Position numbers and translations under genes: made by a program. 64,000 nucleotides of DNA from Tetrapyrgos nigripes (Eukaryota > Basidiomycota > Agaricomycetes > Agaricales > Campanellaceae), in NCBI GenBank assembly GCA_013368315.1, contig JAACJM010000007.1:868001-932000 (forward strand). Reading direction: 5' to 3'. The stretch's first letter is position 1; every line of letters begins with the position of its first letter. The notes beneath the pieces were generated by a model, which did not search any database, was not told where the DNA came from, and saw only the letters and a program-made list of their open reading frames with translations. Below, piece by piece: positions 10,247 through 20,889 of the stretch.

Positions 10247-11729
10247 ATGACTGACAGACCCACTCGAATAGCCTTGGTTACTGGTGCAGGTGTGTGTGTG
10301 CATTTCTTTTCTTTTCTTTCCTCTTCTTTGTTTTGCTGGTCTTGGTCTTCTTCTTGCTACTTACTAACGCTTGCTATTGCTAATCCATCCATCCATCCAT
10401 CCTTCCTCATACCTCACACAGCTCAAGGCATAGGCCGAGCCATCGCCTTACGACTCGCCAAAGATGGAATACACGTAGCAGTCAACGATATTTCTACGAA
10501 ATTGGACGACCTCAACTCTCTTTCGGAGGAAATTATCGCCATGGGCCCGGGGATGAAGAGCTCCGTGCACACAGCCGATGTTTCCAAGGAAGAACAAGTC
10601 AAGGCAATGATTGAAGGAGTGGTAGAGACTCATGGGGGTCTTGATGTTATGGTAGCTAACGCTGGGATAGCTATCTGTAATTCTTTCTTGGAAAGTGAGT
10701 CTGAGTCCAATCTGAGTCTACTTACTCGTTACGCGTCAGGGCCCCACCCTCCCCTCAGTCGCTATCGATTCAAATCTCGATTCGTCATTGGCATACTGAT
10801 CCAGATCTTCTCTTCTTTATCTTTATCGGCAATAGCTACTGTAGAAGAATGGGACCGAATCTTCTCCATCAACGCTCGGGGTACTTTCCTCTGCTACAAG
10901 TATGCTGGCAATCAAATGGTCAAGCAAGGAAGAGGCGGAAGAATAATTGGAGCCAGTTCGATATACGGGAAAAGTGGAAGTAAGTACTTACCGCTGCCTT
11001 AACTACCTTGATATAGTATATGTTCTTTCCTTTCGTGGTGACTCATGCTATTTTGCCAAATTAATAATTGATCGTGATTGATTATGGGTTACTTAACATT
11101 TCTACTTTCACATAGACAGCGCTGCTGGGTGCTCAGCTTATGCTGGAACGAAATTCGCCATTCGAGGAATTACTCAAGCAGCTGCTGGAGAGCTAGGCAG
11201 ACATTGTATTACGGTGAATGCATATGCACCCGGATTCATTGAATCTCCCATGAGTGAGTCCCGTCCCCATGTTGCTTTGCTCAGTCAATGCATTCGCTCG
11301 TGTTGTTACATCTCAAGTACTTTTTTTTTTTGTTTTTTAATTTGCAGCTGTACAAGCAGACAAAGCTTTGATGGAGAAGTATAATTTTGAATCAGGACAA
11401 TTCATGGAAACTGTATGTAGATTTCACTCGTTTCAGCACGTACTGGGTGATGTTGGACCATGACTGATTCGAATTTCGTCATCACACTCCTACCTCCTAC
11501 TCCTTGGACCTTTAGTACCGCGCATTAGCCCCGGTGGGGTACGTGGGTAAACCTGAAGATATTGCAGCATTAGTATCTTATCTTGTTTCGGAGGAAGCAC
11601 ATTTCGTGACGGGTCAGACGGTGAGTGAACTATTTGCTCTATTTGCGCATGTGCTTCGACTGCAGTGTTGACGTTCTGAGTGGTTGGTTGGAACAGATAT
11701 CGATCAATGGAGGAGTTTTCTGTGACTAG
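10247..11729 (+). CDS. Short-chain dehydrogenase/reductase, 7 exons
   Basis: Spliced model: 10247-10289, 10422-10694, 10836-10979, 11116-11253, 11348-11412, 11516-11620 and 11697-11729, giving 266 residues. Every intron has GT/AG ends and all phases join. The first exon junction completes the NAD(P)-binding motif TGAAQGIGR (residues 12-20). Further SDR marks are VANAG, N118 in SINARG, serines 146-147, and the catalytic pair Y162/K166 in YAGTK. Near the end, SEEAHFVTGQTISINGG is the usual SDR closing block. Length fits classical SDRs. The sequence resembles acetoin/diacetyl or butanediol dehydrogenases, but the substrate cannot be read from sequence. There is no signal peptide, so it is probably cytosolic. 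It stands alone, with a duplicated block and a TATA-like element upstream. Confidence 0.9.
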
Positions 11730-11884
11730 TACTGAGAATTTGGGATGATCATACATATTTCTGTACTGTAGCAGTGTAGAATTGCTTGCTTATCCTTTCG
11801 CCACTAGTACTCCTGTCACTCGGGTCACTCATTATTCTAGTAGGCAAATCCATCTTATAATAATAAAGTGACATTAGAATCTCC

Positions 11885-12220
11885 AAAGTACTACTAATAC
11901 ATAGTAAAGCAAGGTATGTAGGACTGGGTCACGGAAATTGTGACCCAAATACTACTATTGCAAATTATCTTGCCCGACGATCACAAAATCAAATCCCGAA
12001 TCATGATCGCGATCGTGATTGCAAGCTGGCGGAATCAGATCCTTTTCTCCCGTTCGCCCCTTCCTCTTCCTTCCCTCTTCTCGCCATTCTAGATCTTCTC
12101 TCAGAGTCTTCCTAGTCCCTCCTTTCAATCATACACCTTCCAGATGCACTCAGTGACGGCAGCAGGTTACGCTCTGCACGCTATTAACGGCACATGGTGT
12201 ATTTGGTTATCACATCCACT
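11885..12220 (+). pseudogene. tRNA-Ala module with truncated tRNA (5' half only)
   Basis: The leader (AAGCAAGGTA, ATTGCAAATTATCTTGCCC, CGATCGTGATTG, GGCGGAATC) matches the one before the tRNA-Ala at 8903. The tRNA starts at 12189 as GGCACATGGTGTATTTGG and runs to the anticodon stem, but is then replaced by TCCCTGACTCTCTTT at 12221. The A box is changed (GTAT for GTAG), one acceptor G is missing, and there is no 3' half or B box. Confidence 0.75.
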
Positions 12221-14091
12221 TCCCTGACTCTCTTTAGAGAGAGAGAGCACAAAGGGTCAGTTCGGAATTTTCCGGGCCTGCTGGGTCAGGGGTCCGGGAC
12301 CTTTTACCGGGTCAGCCAAAACTTCTGCTAGCAGCAATGGTGCCTATTGCTTGAGAGAGAGGCTTTGACACTAAGGTCCTGTGTATTGTTTAAATCAATA
12401 TAACCACCCCTATATGCAGTTCAATAGCCAATACTTCCTAAATCATCCTCCAAGCAGGAATACCACAGTTATGAGTATAACACACCAAAATTATCATGGA
12501 AAGTACTGGGCAGCAGTAGTAGACCTTGACATCGTCCCAACCAGCGAAAAGTCCTTTACCGATGTAAGATGTTCACCATACATAGAGTACGATGGATTGA
12601 ACCCCTTAACACAGCCACATACAGAAGTGTCTATGAAGGTGCCTCATGATGTTCCTGCAAGAAAAGGTAGAGACAGCATGCTCACCTATTGGAAACACAT
12701 AGAAACAGGGATATATGAACACAAGAATGTCCTTGAGAACTTGCTAACAACTTACAAATATCTACTGAGATGTAGTGGCCTGGACACGGTTCTGACAATG
12801 ATGAGCAGAAATACGGCAAGAAACTGTGATAATACCGACATATTAAGTCATCTACAGAAGGTGAAGAGCATAGACTGTGTAGAGAGGAGCGACGAGGCCT
12901 ATACCGCCTTCTAGGCCCCTTGTCCTGGCAGACCCAGCAAGACCCGGAGTCCCGGAATGTTGAGTTCTGACTTGTCCTCAGAGAGAGAGGGCCTTGTGGG
13001 GTCGAAATGGATGCCATCAAAATTGGATTACTAAGGTCGACATTTACTCACACTTCAATATTGACTCTCGGTAAATTCCCGGACCGTACTGACATCTGAC
13101 AATTGACTGCTGACTCACACAGGTGCAACTGCGTACCGTTGTTCTTTCCTTTCCCCTATCATCTATTGAAATATCCTGCTTTGGCCCTACGGAAGGTCAA
13201 CCTCAAAAACTTTTCCACGGGTTCAAACTCCCACCCCTTTTTGTTGCCACTCAACCACCCACCCAAGAAAATGGATCCAGTCTCTTCTCAGCGTCTGTCT
13301 ATGCTGAAACTCGGTGCACCCACTCTTTTAACCTCCCAAAATCTCTTTTGCAATTATTATGGCAAGATGCCCACTCCTTTCTACACAGTCCTCGCTGTCA
13401 ACAACGTCGAGCTCGAGTTCCGTGAGACATAGCCACTAAATGTGACCCTAAGCCAATCAGCGCTCTGAGATTTCTTCATGTAGATGGCGGCTGGCAATGC
13501 TGCAAGTCTTGTTTTTGGCTACCAGAATACACCATCCCCTGCCACTCACACATCTTTCACCAAGATACGTCTTCAGCCACCCCGACAAAGTCCGCGCAAC
13601 CGTCAGTGGAACTATTGAGTGGATTTATCATGATACTGCTTGGTAAGACCTATTGACATACTTTTCTTCTTCTTTTTTGTTTCTGGAGAACTAGTAGCAT
13701 GACTTAGAATGGAATGAAGTCCTTTTTGTGAAGCCAACTGCCGAAGAATAATCTTTGCGGGTATCTACCTGAAGAATGTACTGCTACGAACTCTGGAAGT
13801 ACTAAGGATCTATGTAGTACATGTTTCTCTCTGTGTAGTGCACTACTTACTCTCGCAATATACATACAATGTATTCTGTCATGTATCTCATCGATCTGTG
13901 GCTAGCAACTTTGTTCATTTTTCATGATTTTTTTTTGACAAGGGGCGGGAGCAGGGAGAGTCGGGGACTGCGTGCGCACTCGCAACGCGCTAAGAATAGC
14001 ATAATCTTGAATAGATGGTTTGTTAGTTAATTAGTTAGATTACGCCGCTCCGGAAAAGGGTTCCGCGACATGCGGGTACTCTCCGTGGACC
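12221..14091. other. Repeat-rich stretch without a supported gene
   Basis: A 177-codon open frame (12381-12914) has no recognised motif and lies between repeat pieces. The segments 12965-13170 match 49142-49180 and 49438-49600, sharing TTGACTCTCGGTAA and ACATTTACTCA. The segment 13942-13995 (AGAGTCGGGGACTGCGTG, CACTCGCAACGCGCTAAGAA) matches 50250-50290. I see no host gene. Confidence 0.5.
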
Positions 14092-14482
14092 CAAGGGGGT
14101 CCGGACCGGGAAATCCCGTACCGGGGGTTGGTAGGTAGGTTCCTCTGGAGGAGGCGAAAATATTTTTTTTGACCCCCCCGAAAATGCGCCTTAGAACAAT
14201 TTTTCGCTCACTGTTGGCAGTAATACATGTTGTTCACAATGCATCTAAGGTCTGATAATACTGCTTTGACCATGTTGCAGTCAATTTTTCGTTGAAGGTT
14301 CCGCAAAGCTTCTGACTAGCACAGCAGTTCAAATAATTTATGTAATCATAAGTCACATGCTATTGCTATATTAAGCAGGTAACCTACTATATAAGGAAGG
14401 TAAGGTAGGTAGGTTCCCTTGATGGGGGCGCAAATTTTTTTTCCGACCCCCGGTATAATTTAATTCTTTTTGGACCCCCTTG
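14092..14482. mobile_element. hAT-like MITE, copy 1 (391 bp, 8-bp TSD)
   Basis: It begins CAAGGGGGTCCGG and ends GGACCCCCTTG, a terminal inverted repeat. The flanks are CGTGGACC on both sides (14084-14091 and 14483-14490), an exact 8-bp target duplication. Inside, the block GGTAGGTAGGTTCC, followed by a T-run and GACCCCC, occurs twice. No transposase frame is present. The 8-bp duplication points to the hAT superfamily. Confidence 0.9.
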
Positions 14483-14801
14483 CGTGGACCCAAAGAAGGA
14501 TACAGCGGGATACAAGTAGCTACAGTAGGGGCGAGCGTGAGGTAGACCTTCTACGTAGCTACAGGTTTGCAATTATATATAGTACATACATAGACAAAGG
14601 GAAAAGGAAAGGGAGGGGGGAAGGGGGAAGATTAGGGTAAGGGAAGGGGGAAGGGGAAGGTGAAATCTATTCTGTGTCGTCATCTGAACTATCAATGTCT
14701 GTGAGTGACCCAGACCTATCCTTCCAAATCACCACACTGTCATGGATGAATTTTGCCGTCTCGGGCACGAGAGTCCAATTGAATATCCAACTCCTGAGCT
14801 A

Positions 14802-14837
14802 TGCGGGGGGTGCTGGGTTCAATTCCCGGTGTGTCCA
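14802..14837 (+). pseudogene. tRNA-Ala 3' half relic
   Basis: The stretch GCGGGGGGTGCTGGG...GTGTGTCCA equals the 3' exon of the tRNA-Ala genes with one T-stem change (CCCGG for CCCAG). No matching 5' half precedes it, although GGGCACGA at 14763 may be its decayed start. Confidence 0.75.
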
Positions 14838-15010
14838 TTGCCATTAATGGGGTACTGTCTGTAGTCAAATTTTAGTTCTACAGCCAATTGCAAGCCTATC
14901 AAACTTGCAGATGAGTCTTTAGTACTTCTGCAAAGCTTCATCATGAATGATGACTGCATTCCAATTCCTATTCCGTTCAAGTTGATCAGTTTCACCCAGC
15001 GGAGAGCTGT

Positions 15011-15143
15011 ACCCGAGTCATCTTGAGCTCAGGGAAAGACGACTCGTGCGACGACTCGGACATGTACACTGTAACACTGGAAATTTCAAACGAAAATAAA
15101 GACTCTAACGTTTGGAAAACACAGTGGGCTCTACTACCTACAC
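15011..15143 (+). repeat. Dispersed repeat, copy 2
   Basis: Counterpart of 7821-7938 (shared GAGCTCAGGGAAAGACGA, CTCTAACGT-like and CTACTACCTACA). Confidence 0.65.
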
Positions 15144-15929
15144 TAGCAGCTGGATTGGGGTGGGATTCATAAGAGGTGAACCTCCCACCAAATGAATCGC
15201 GTTCGCGTTTTGCCCGAAAGTATTACAGTTAACGTTGTGGTAGAGGACTCGAAAGAATAAGGATGCCAATCAAATCAAACGGCGTGGCTATCTCACGCTA
15301 ATTTCATGGGCAGCTGAAATCGGCTAGCACCTGAATACAACCTGAATCACTAAAGTGGCAAGTGGGCAGTGGGCGTGGCCGGGGCTAGGACTCACCGGAA
15401 ATCGTGAACTACAGTGCACAGACCATTCTACGATCTATCAACTAATCTATATCGACTCCCCCTGACAGCTCAGTGTCACCATCCAAGTTCCAGCAAGGAG
15501 AAAAACTTACCGGAGCGTATATTCCCCGCGCTCCCGCCGTGGCTGAGAAGTTACAGAGTTGACATTTGCCAAAGACCCTAGGGCCACCGCCACGGACATG
15601 AAAAATGACACTGGCTCCTGGTTCCTGCCTCGCGTTGGATATGTAAACCGACGGTTTTGCATCTATTTGATTCCTCATGAGAACATAGACTTCAAGTAGT
15701 TTTGTATCAATATTTTTTGGGGGAGCACGAAGTTTGCATGAAGTGGAGAATTTGATGGTGAGGTTTGAACCAAGGTGTACCCAGAACCTTATTGCCTGAT
15801 ATCACCTTGGGGGGAGGGGGGGTGTAGGGGTCCTTATGACCCAAATGACATACTAGGTAATAAGTACCTGGATGGCCTGTTAAAGCCTTCCTTTCAGTCT
15901 AGCACTTGTTAAACATGTGAAATGAAGAC
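15144..15929. other. Stretch without a supported gene
   Basis: A 78-codon minus-strand frame (15442-15678) has no recognised features. From about 15757 a segment (TTTGAACCAAGGTGTACCCA, TTATTGCC, ATCACCTT) is repeated in inverted form at about 16637-16690. Confidence 0.45.
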
Positions 15930-16317
15930 CAAGGGGGTCCGGGCCGGAGAATCCCGTACCGGGGCTAGGTAGGTAGGTTCCCTGGTGAAGCTCTTAAATT
16001 TATTTTTTTTACCGACTCATTTGGAGCTGGCAAGCATGCTGGCGGGTGTCAATCTGGTGAGCTGTGAAGTTAAACACATAAATATATGCTCACCAGATGT
16101 TTTTTGACAATTACGCAGTATCTCTAAGCGCGAGCCGGGTAAGGTTCCGACTGTCCGGCAAAGCACAAGACTTGAGGTCATGTGCACATACTATATTTGG
16201 CAGGTAAATTCGTGTGAACTTACCTTATATAGAAGGTAAGGTAGGTAGGTTCCTCGACCGAGGCACTAAATTTTTTTCCGACCCCCGGTCGTTAATTTTT
16301 TTTTTCGGACCCCCTTG
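15930..16317. mobile_element. hAT-like MITE, copy 2 (388 bp, 8-bp TSD)
   Basis: Same family as 14092-14482: it begins CAAGGGGGTCCGGGCC and ends TTCGGACCCCCTTG. The flanks are ATGAAGAC on both sides (15922-15929 and 16318-16325). The internal GGTAGGTAGGTTCC blocks are shared with copy 1. Confidence 0.9.
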
Positions 16318-16599
16318 ATGAAGACAAAAACAGTGTTCAGGCTCATTCTGTCAGCCGAGAAACCAAATATGTAAGGAGAGCCAGACTATTCCATTGTCAC
16401 CATGTGTCTTGTTACACTGCATGATGGAACAAAAACAGCATGCATACATGATATGTATCACATAAATACTATTAATGGGGTAGATACCAGTGAAAACTAT
16501 AAGAGACTGTGGATGGGTGGCCATGGGTTGAGGAAAGGGCAGATCTTATGTAATTATTACTTACACATCACCTTCCCTTTATAGCAGGAGAGGGGGAGG

Positions 16600-17330
16600 G
16601 GGGGTCGGGGGTCGGGCCTTATGACCAAAAATGAAGGTGATGTCGGGCAATAAGAAAGTGGGTACCCCTTGGTTGAACCGAACACGTTTGCGCTCGTTGA
16701 GTGTACATAACCGGTAGAATTGCCGTTTTCGACTACCTCCATGAACTCAAATTTCAAGCGGTGCAAGTCCAACAGTAAGCCCTCCTCAGGTACATTAATG
16801 TTGGTGAATACTCTGACCCCTAAAATATGTGCCTTTTCACCGCTTATCGTCGTTCTGAAATTTTGCCAGTGTAAGTATTAGTAAGGACTGCCATCAGCGT
16901 TCAAGTGTCCAACCGCAGATTTAAATTTACTGCCAGTACAAGTAATCTCAGTTCTAAAAAATGACACGCAGATTGAACGCACAATGGGTCCTCTACAGAC
17001 TACGGCAACACTCTTCATCCGTTTGCATTCAGGTACCTGGGAGGTGTCAACAGTCCAAACCAGACTTTCTGTCTGCTTCATTTGGCAAGGATTGCCCAAA
17101 CTGTCGCGATTGACCCTTGTTCTAAAAACGACTGTTTGTGCATCAACATCCAGCGCATACGTCCGTACATCATGTCCATCTGAGAAATCTTTCATGACAC
17201 GATTTACTTACACTACCTGGCAGTTCCTGACCATGTCTGACTCCAAGATTGCTGTCATCATCTGCAAGCAAGAACCGGCTCATTCTCCCTTCCAGTAGAG
17301 CTGTGCACACTTCTAATTCCAGTTTGCCGC
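16600..17330 (-). CDS. Possible spliced gene, unrecognised
   Basis: On the minus strand several open blocks follow one another with coding-like sequence: VFRTRVNRDSLGNPCQ and VAVVCRGPIVRSICVSFFRT in 16878-17195, then FRTTISGEKAHILGVRVF and LHRLKFEFMEVVENGNSTG in about 16640-16850. Splice-like GT/AG signals occur between them, but no single model with normal intron lengths could be built. The repeated FRT motif hints at internal repeats. I do not recognise a family. The left part overlaps the inverted segment at 16637-16690. Confidence 0.25.
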
Positions 17331-17358
17331 CTTAGCAATTACAGAATAGATTTTTCAG

Positions 17359-17366
17359 TATAAAAG
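17359..17366 (+). promoter_or_regulatory. TATA box before a signal-peptide ORF
   Basis: TATAAAAG lies 62 bp upstream of the ATG at 17428, a canonical arrangement. A pyrimidine-rich stretch (CTTCTCCTTTCTC) sits just before the start codon, as in many fungal promoters. Confidence 0.6.
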
Positions 17367-17427
17367 CAAGCTCACTCCCCTGGTCCAGAACATTCAACAG
17401 GATATCTTCTCCTTTCTCAGTGCATCA

Positions 17428-17586
17428 ATGGCAAAGTTCTTCTTTAGCAGTCTTCTAGCCCTTTCTACTGTAGCGGTATCCCTTGCTGGTAGAGCTACCC
17501 CTGTAAATATGCTGAACACAAAGGCCTATAATGAGAGTCCATGGTGTGCTGCACAGTATGCTCTAAGCTCAGGAAGGTCCTGGTAG
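17428..17586 (+). CDS. Signal peptide exon of a secreted protein (truncated)
   Basis: The ATG opens a 52-codon frame with a clear secretion signal (MAKFFFSSLLALSTVAVSLA) followed by RATPVNMLNTKAYNESPWCA, then a stop after GRSW. A good TATA box precedes it. A GTATGC donor-like site at about 17563 and acceptors near 17645 could join it to an open frame at 17646-17955, but that frame is unrecognised. It may instead be the detached N-terminus of the fruit-body-type protein at 19027-20724, separated by about 1.4 kb of insertion. The two readings cannot be separated here. Confidence 0.45.
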   Translation: MAKFFFSSLLALSTVAVSLAGRATPVNMLNTKAYNESPWCAAQYALSSGRSW

Positions 17587-19026
17587 GGGCTCGCAATCCA
17601 GCAGGAATCAGTGCTGGACACCGTAGCCTTCCAGCAGGTTTTCAGCATAATTATTCCTTATTTGGCAGCCTCAGATCTAGATCATCAGCTCCCTGTCCAC
17701 TGTTCTCACCACTGTAATAATCGCTCGCATCGCGTACTCGTCGGTATTTTGTCGGTCAGCGGGTTCTCCGGCTCGGTCTCGGTTCTCTGGAAGCTCAGTT
17801 CCATTTCCCGCACCTGCTTATTGCGCCTGCCACCACCAGGTAGCCATATGTATTCCTTCACCTTTGACTACCAGACTCTTACATTTCCCATTAAACCCAA
17901 CCTGAAATCAAAGGTTGACCTCAAGAGCTGCATTCTGGTTCAGAAGAAAACATGAAGATTAGGGGAAAAAAAACCCACCAAAAACCAAAAACATATAACA
18001 ACGCACATACCTTGGTAGGTGCCGTCATAGTTTGGACTTGAATGATTAATTAGGAATCTGCCAGGACATCTGTTCGTACTGGCTTCTGCATCAAATGATA
18101 TGCTGCAGCATATCCTCTGATTAGAAGCTTTACGCTGCTGCAGCAATGACTCTGATTACAGGGCCAAACTGCTGCAGCCCAGCCTCTTAATCAGTGTCGT
18201 GGTTTTCCCAAGGGTATGGCCTGACTCCCACCTACATATCATGATCGATGGGCATGCCAGCGAAGACAGTTGACGCTGTCATTGACGATGACAAACACCC
18301 TCTCATCGCTGTTGGACTAATTAGACCCCCGGTCTCGTCTGGCCTTTAAGTAAGATTTTCGGGCCAACGAAGACCCCTTCTGCCCATCTTAGGTTGAAGC
18401 ACCACAGGTCTGTCCTTTTCTGAGCTTGCCGTTAAATCAATACTAATCATGTTGCCCACTGCGTATGTTGTCAGAGAACGAGAGTGAAATCATGTGCCAG
18501 GGGTGAGTCTGGCTGCAGAGCTGGGTGGGGAATACTCTTGGCCCTCGAGTGCGGAGTCCGAGTCTGGCAGGAAGAATAAGAGAAGGGAAAGGAGGAGAGC
18601 AGGAGAACAGAAGAAGGAGCAGTGTTGACAGGAAACTGACGGGGAACTGATGACAATGTGTCACGTGCATGTCAAGTGTGTCTTGACGCGTCTCGACGCG
18701 TTTGCGCAAAAATGCTACACTTTCCTGGACCGTCTCGTACTCAACTACACAATTTGATAGGGTGAATACACTAGGAGTAGTATAGACTACCTCCAGAGAT
18801 ATACATGTTCACTATGACTGAGAATTTTTGTGTATGATTGCAAAATTCCAAAAAGATTCAGCCAGGTCCTGCGCAATTGAACCATACCATAATGCATATG
18901 TCTTTGTGTCAAATGTCAATATATGCCGTGGGGTCTAGCAAGTTAGGTATAGGTTTGAGCTTTTGGATGATGTGCCTTTTTGAAGTTTTTGCATGCCAAG
19001 TGCTTGTAAGGCTTCCTGATTGCTAG

Positions 19027-20724
19027 AACCTATGTCAAATGCTCATTCTTGCACTCTTTGACAAAGGGAAACCTCGTGTATCCTGCATACAGAGGAGTCC
19101 CGATCGCTGATGCTGGCTCTGTCGACTTTAACAATTCACTCACCAATACGGACAGCATCGTTTCCACTGCTCAAATCGTCGATCAGAAAGGAGGCGCCGC
19201 CGGAGATGTTATTCCTCCCCCCCCTCCACCGGTTATGCTTACTGCGGTTGACGGAGACCTAGTGAATGTGACCGTTGATTCGCTAGTCGCAGATCAAACA
19301 CAATCATCACCGACCAAACGTTCAGTGAAAGACTATGTCCAAATCTTCAAAGGCACTGGCACTGGTCTCAATGACTGGGATGGGTCAATCGAGGGAATCG
19401 GTTATCTGACATTCACCGTCATCGATAATTCGACATACAACGTCGATGCTTGTCTGAACTTTTGTGACAGTGTTGAACAGTGCGGTGAGCAACTTTTCTT
19501 AGTGCTAAAGTTCCGTTCACCTAATCAGATCTAATTTATCTCCTGATCAACTTTAGTATTCGCCAATCTATATTACGAGTTTAACAATCCTGGACTGGAC
19601 TCTGGAGGATCTAACCTCAAGTGCGCTGTGTATGCGGATGTTCATAAGGCTTCCGAAAAACTAAATAGAGGTGGTCAACAACTCGCTCCTCCTCCAGCAG
19701 GTCTTACCTATATTCAGCAGAGTACCGGGTGGACTACTAAATCTCTACCGGAACCAAAAACACCTGATGGCTTTGAACTCGTGTTTGGACCTACGAATGG
19801 AGCAAATAACGCACCAGGGGTATGTCCGATTCCGTCCTCAACTCCAGAAGGGAAGAAAAAGCTGATCATTATTATAGTATATGGGCTTCGCATTCATTGA
19901 TAGATACGACGTCCAAGCCTGCGCAGACCTTTGTGACACTCGTGGTGCTGACAGTCAAGGTGGAAACTGTCAGTATTTCAACATTTGGAGGGCCCTTGTG
20001 GATGGTGTCCCGACGGCATACACTTGCTCTATGGTGTGTCAGGCTCGCCTTCGCTGCATATCCAATTTCCTGATCAATTTGCAGTATTTCTTGGTCGCGG
20101 ATAACTCCACCGCTGTGAACTTTGGTCAGTTGTGGGATAGTCTTGATGTCCTTCTTCATTTGACTGACCGCACTGCTTGCTCAGGTCAGGGTGACCTTGC
20201 CGTGTCAGAGTCTCGTGGATATCGTCACAAGAACGTCATCCCTGATGGTGGATTTGAAGGATTCAACTGTGGTACCAACATCACTGCTCCATTCTGCTTT
20301 ACTCCTGGCTATTCCGCCTGGAATCTCCCCAGCTACTGGTCACCTTGATGCCTCCATCTTCGACTATGCGCCCTATGCCAGGACTGGCCACGGTGTGGCT
20401 CTTCTTGGCTCCGCATTCAGTGAAGACGACTTCCCTGGTACTCTGACTCCTGCTTCGAGCCTTGATACCGAAGCTGGGAAGACTTATATGTTGCAATTCT
20501 TCCATTCGAGTGCTTTTTCTGGTGTTGAAGGCGAGGCGGATGCATTTGTTGAGGTTCACTGGAACGATGAGATCATTGCTACGATAAAGCCCGGTTTCAG
20601 TGGTTGGACCTTTTACGGCTTCAACATCATTGCACGAGGCAATGATGTTCTGCAATTCCATGGAGGGAAAGCGACCTCTTATGATTTCCTGGATGCTGTG
20701 AGCCTCTTCCTCACTATTGGCTAA
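19027..20724 (+). pseudogene. Fruit-body-type secreted protein gene, 5 exons, frameshifted
   Basis: Exon blocks 19049-19484, 19557-19819, 19878-20033, 20085-20124 and 20185-20724 join in phase with GT/AG introns. The product resembles a secreted family common in Agaricomycetes that is sometimes named fruit-body-specific. It has a PPPPPP linker with MLTAVDGDLVNVTVDSL and two cysteine-rich blocks (DACLNFCDSVEQC and QACADLCDTRGAD). A C-terminal beta-sandwich-like domain follows (YMLQFFHSSAFSG, NDVLQFHGG). Two defects are visible. There is no ATG or signal peptide next to the first exon; the frame is open only back to 19010. Around 20322-20330 the reading frame shifts between GYSAW and SPATGHLDAS. 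Either this is a young pseudogene or the base sequence has an indel error. The family name comes from memory, not from a search. Confidence 0.65.
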
Positions 20725-20889
20725 AGCAAGACAATACTCGCATTACTTAGACTCAACGACTTTGAAGAGTATCCTCGTCTATATTTATTTTTAGTATAAT
20801 TACCATATTTGTACATACTGGCTAGTCGACGGTCATTAGTATTTTGTCCAATTGCAAATGGAACTAGAATCACGAAATTGGAAGTATCA

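Noticed and set aside
12381..12914. 177-codon open frame
   Set aside because: No domain or motif recognised, no homologous block in the window, and it lies within repeat debris. It is kept only as a note in the surrounding stretch.
15442..15678. 78-codon minus-strand frame
   Set aside because: No start context, splice partners or recognised motif that would support a gene.
18097..18114. 18-bp perfect palindrome GATATGCTGCAGCATATC
   Set aside because: It sits among several CTGCAG-rich pieces. Without a gene or second copy nearby, no role can be argued.
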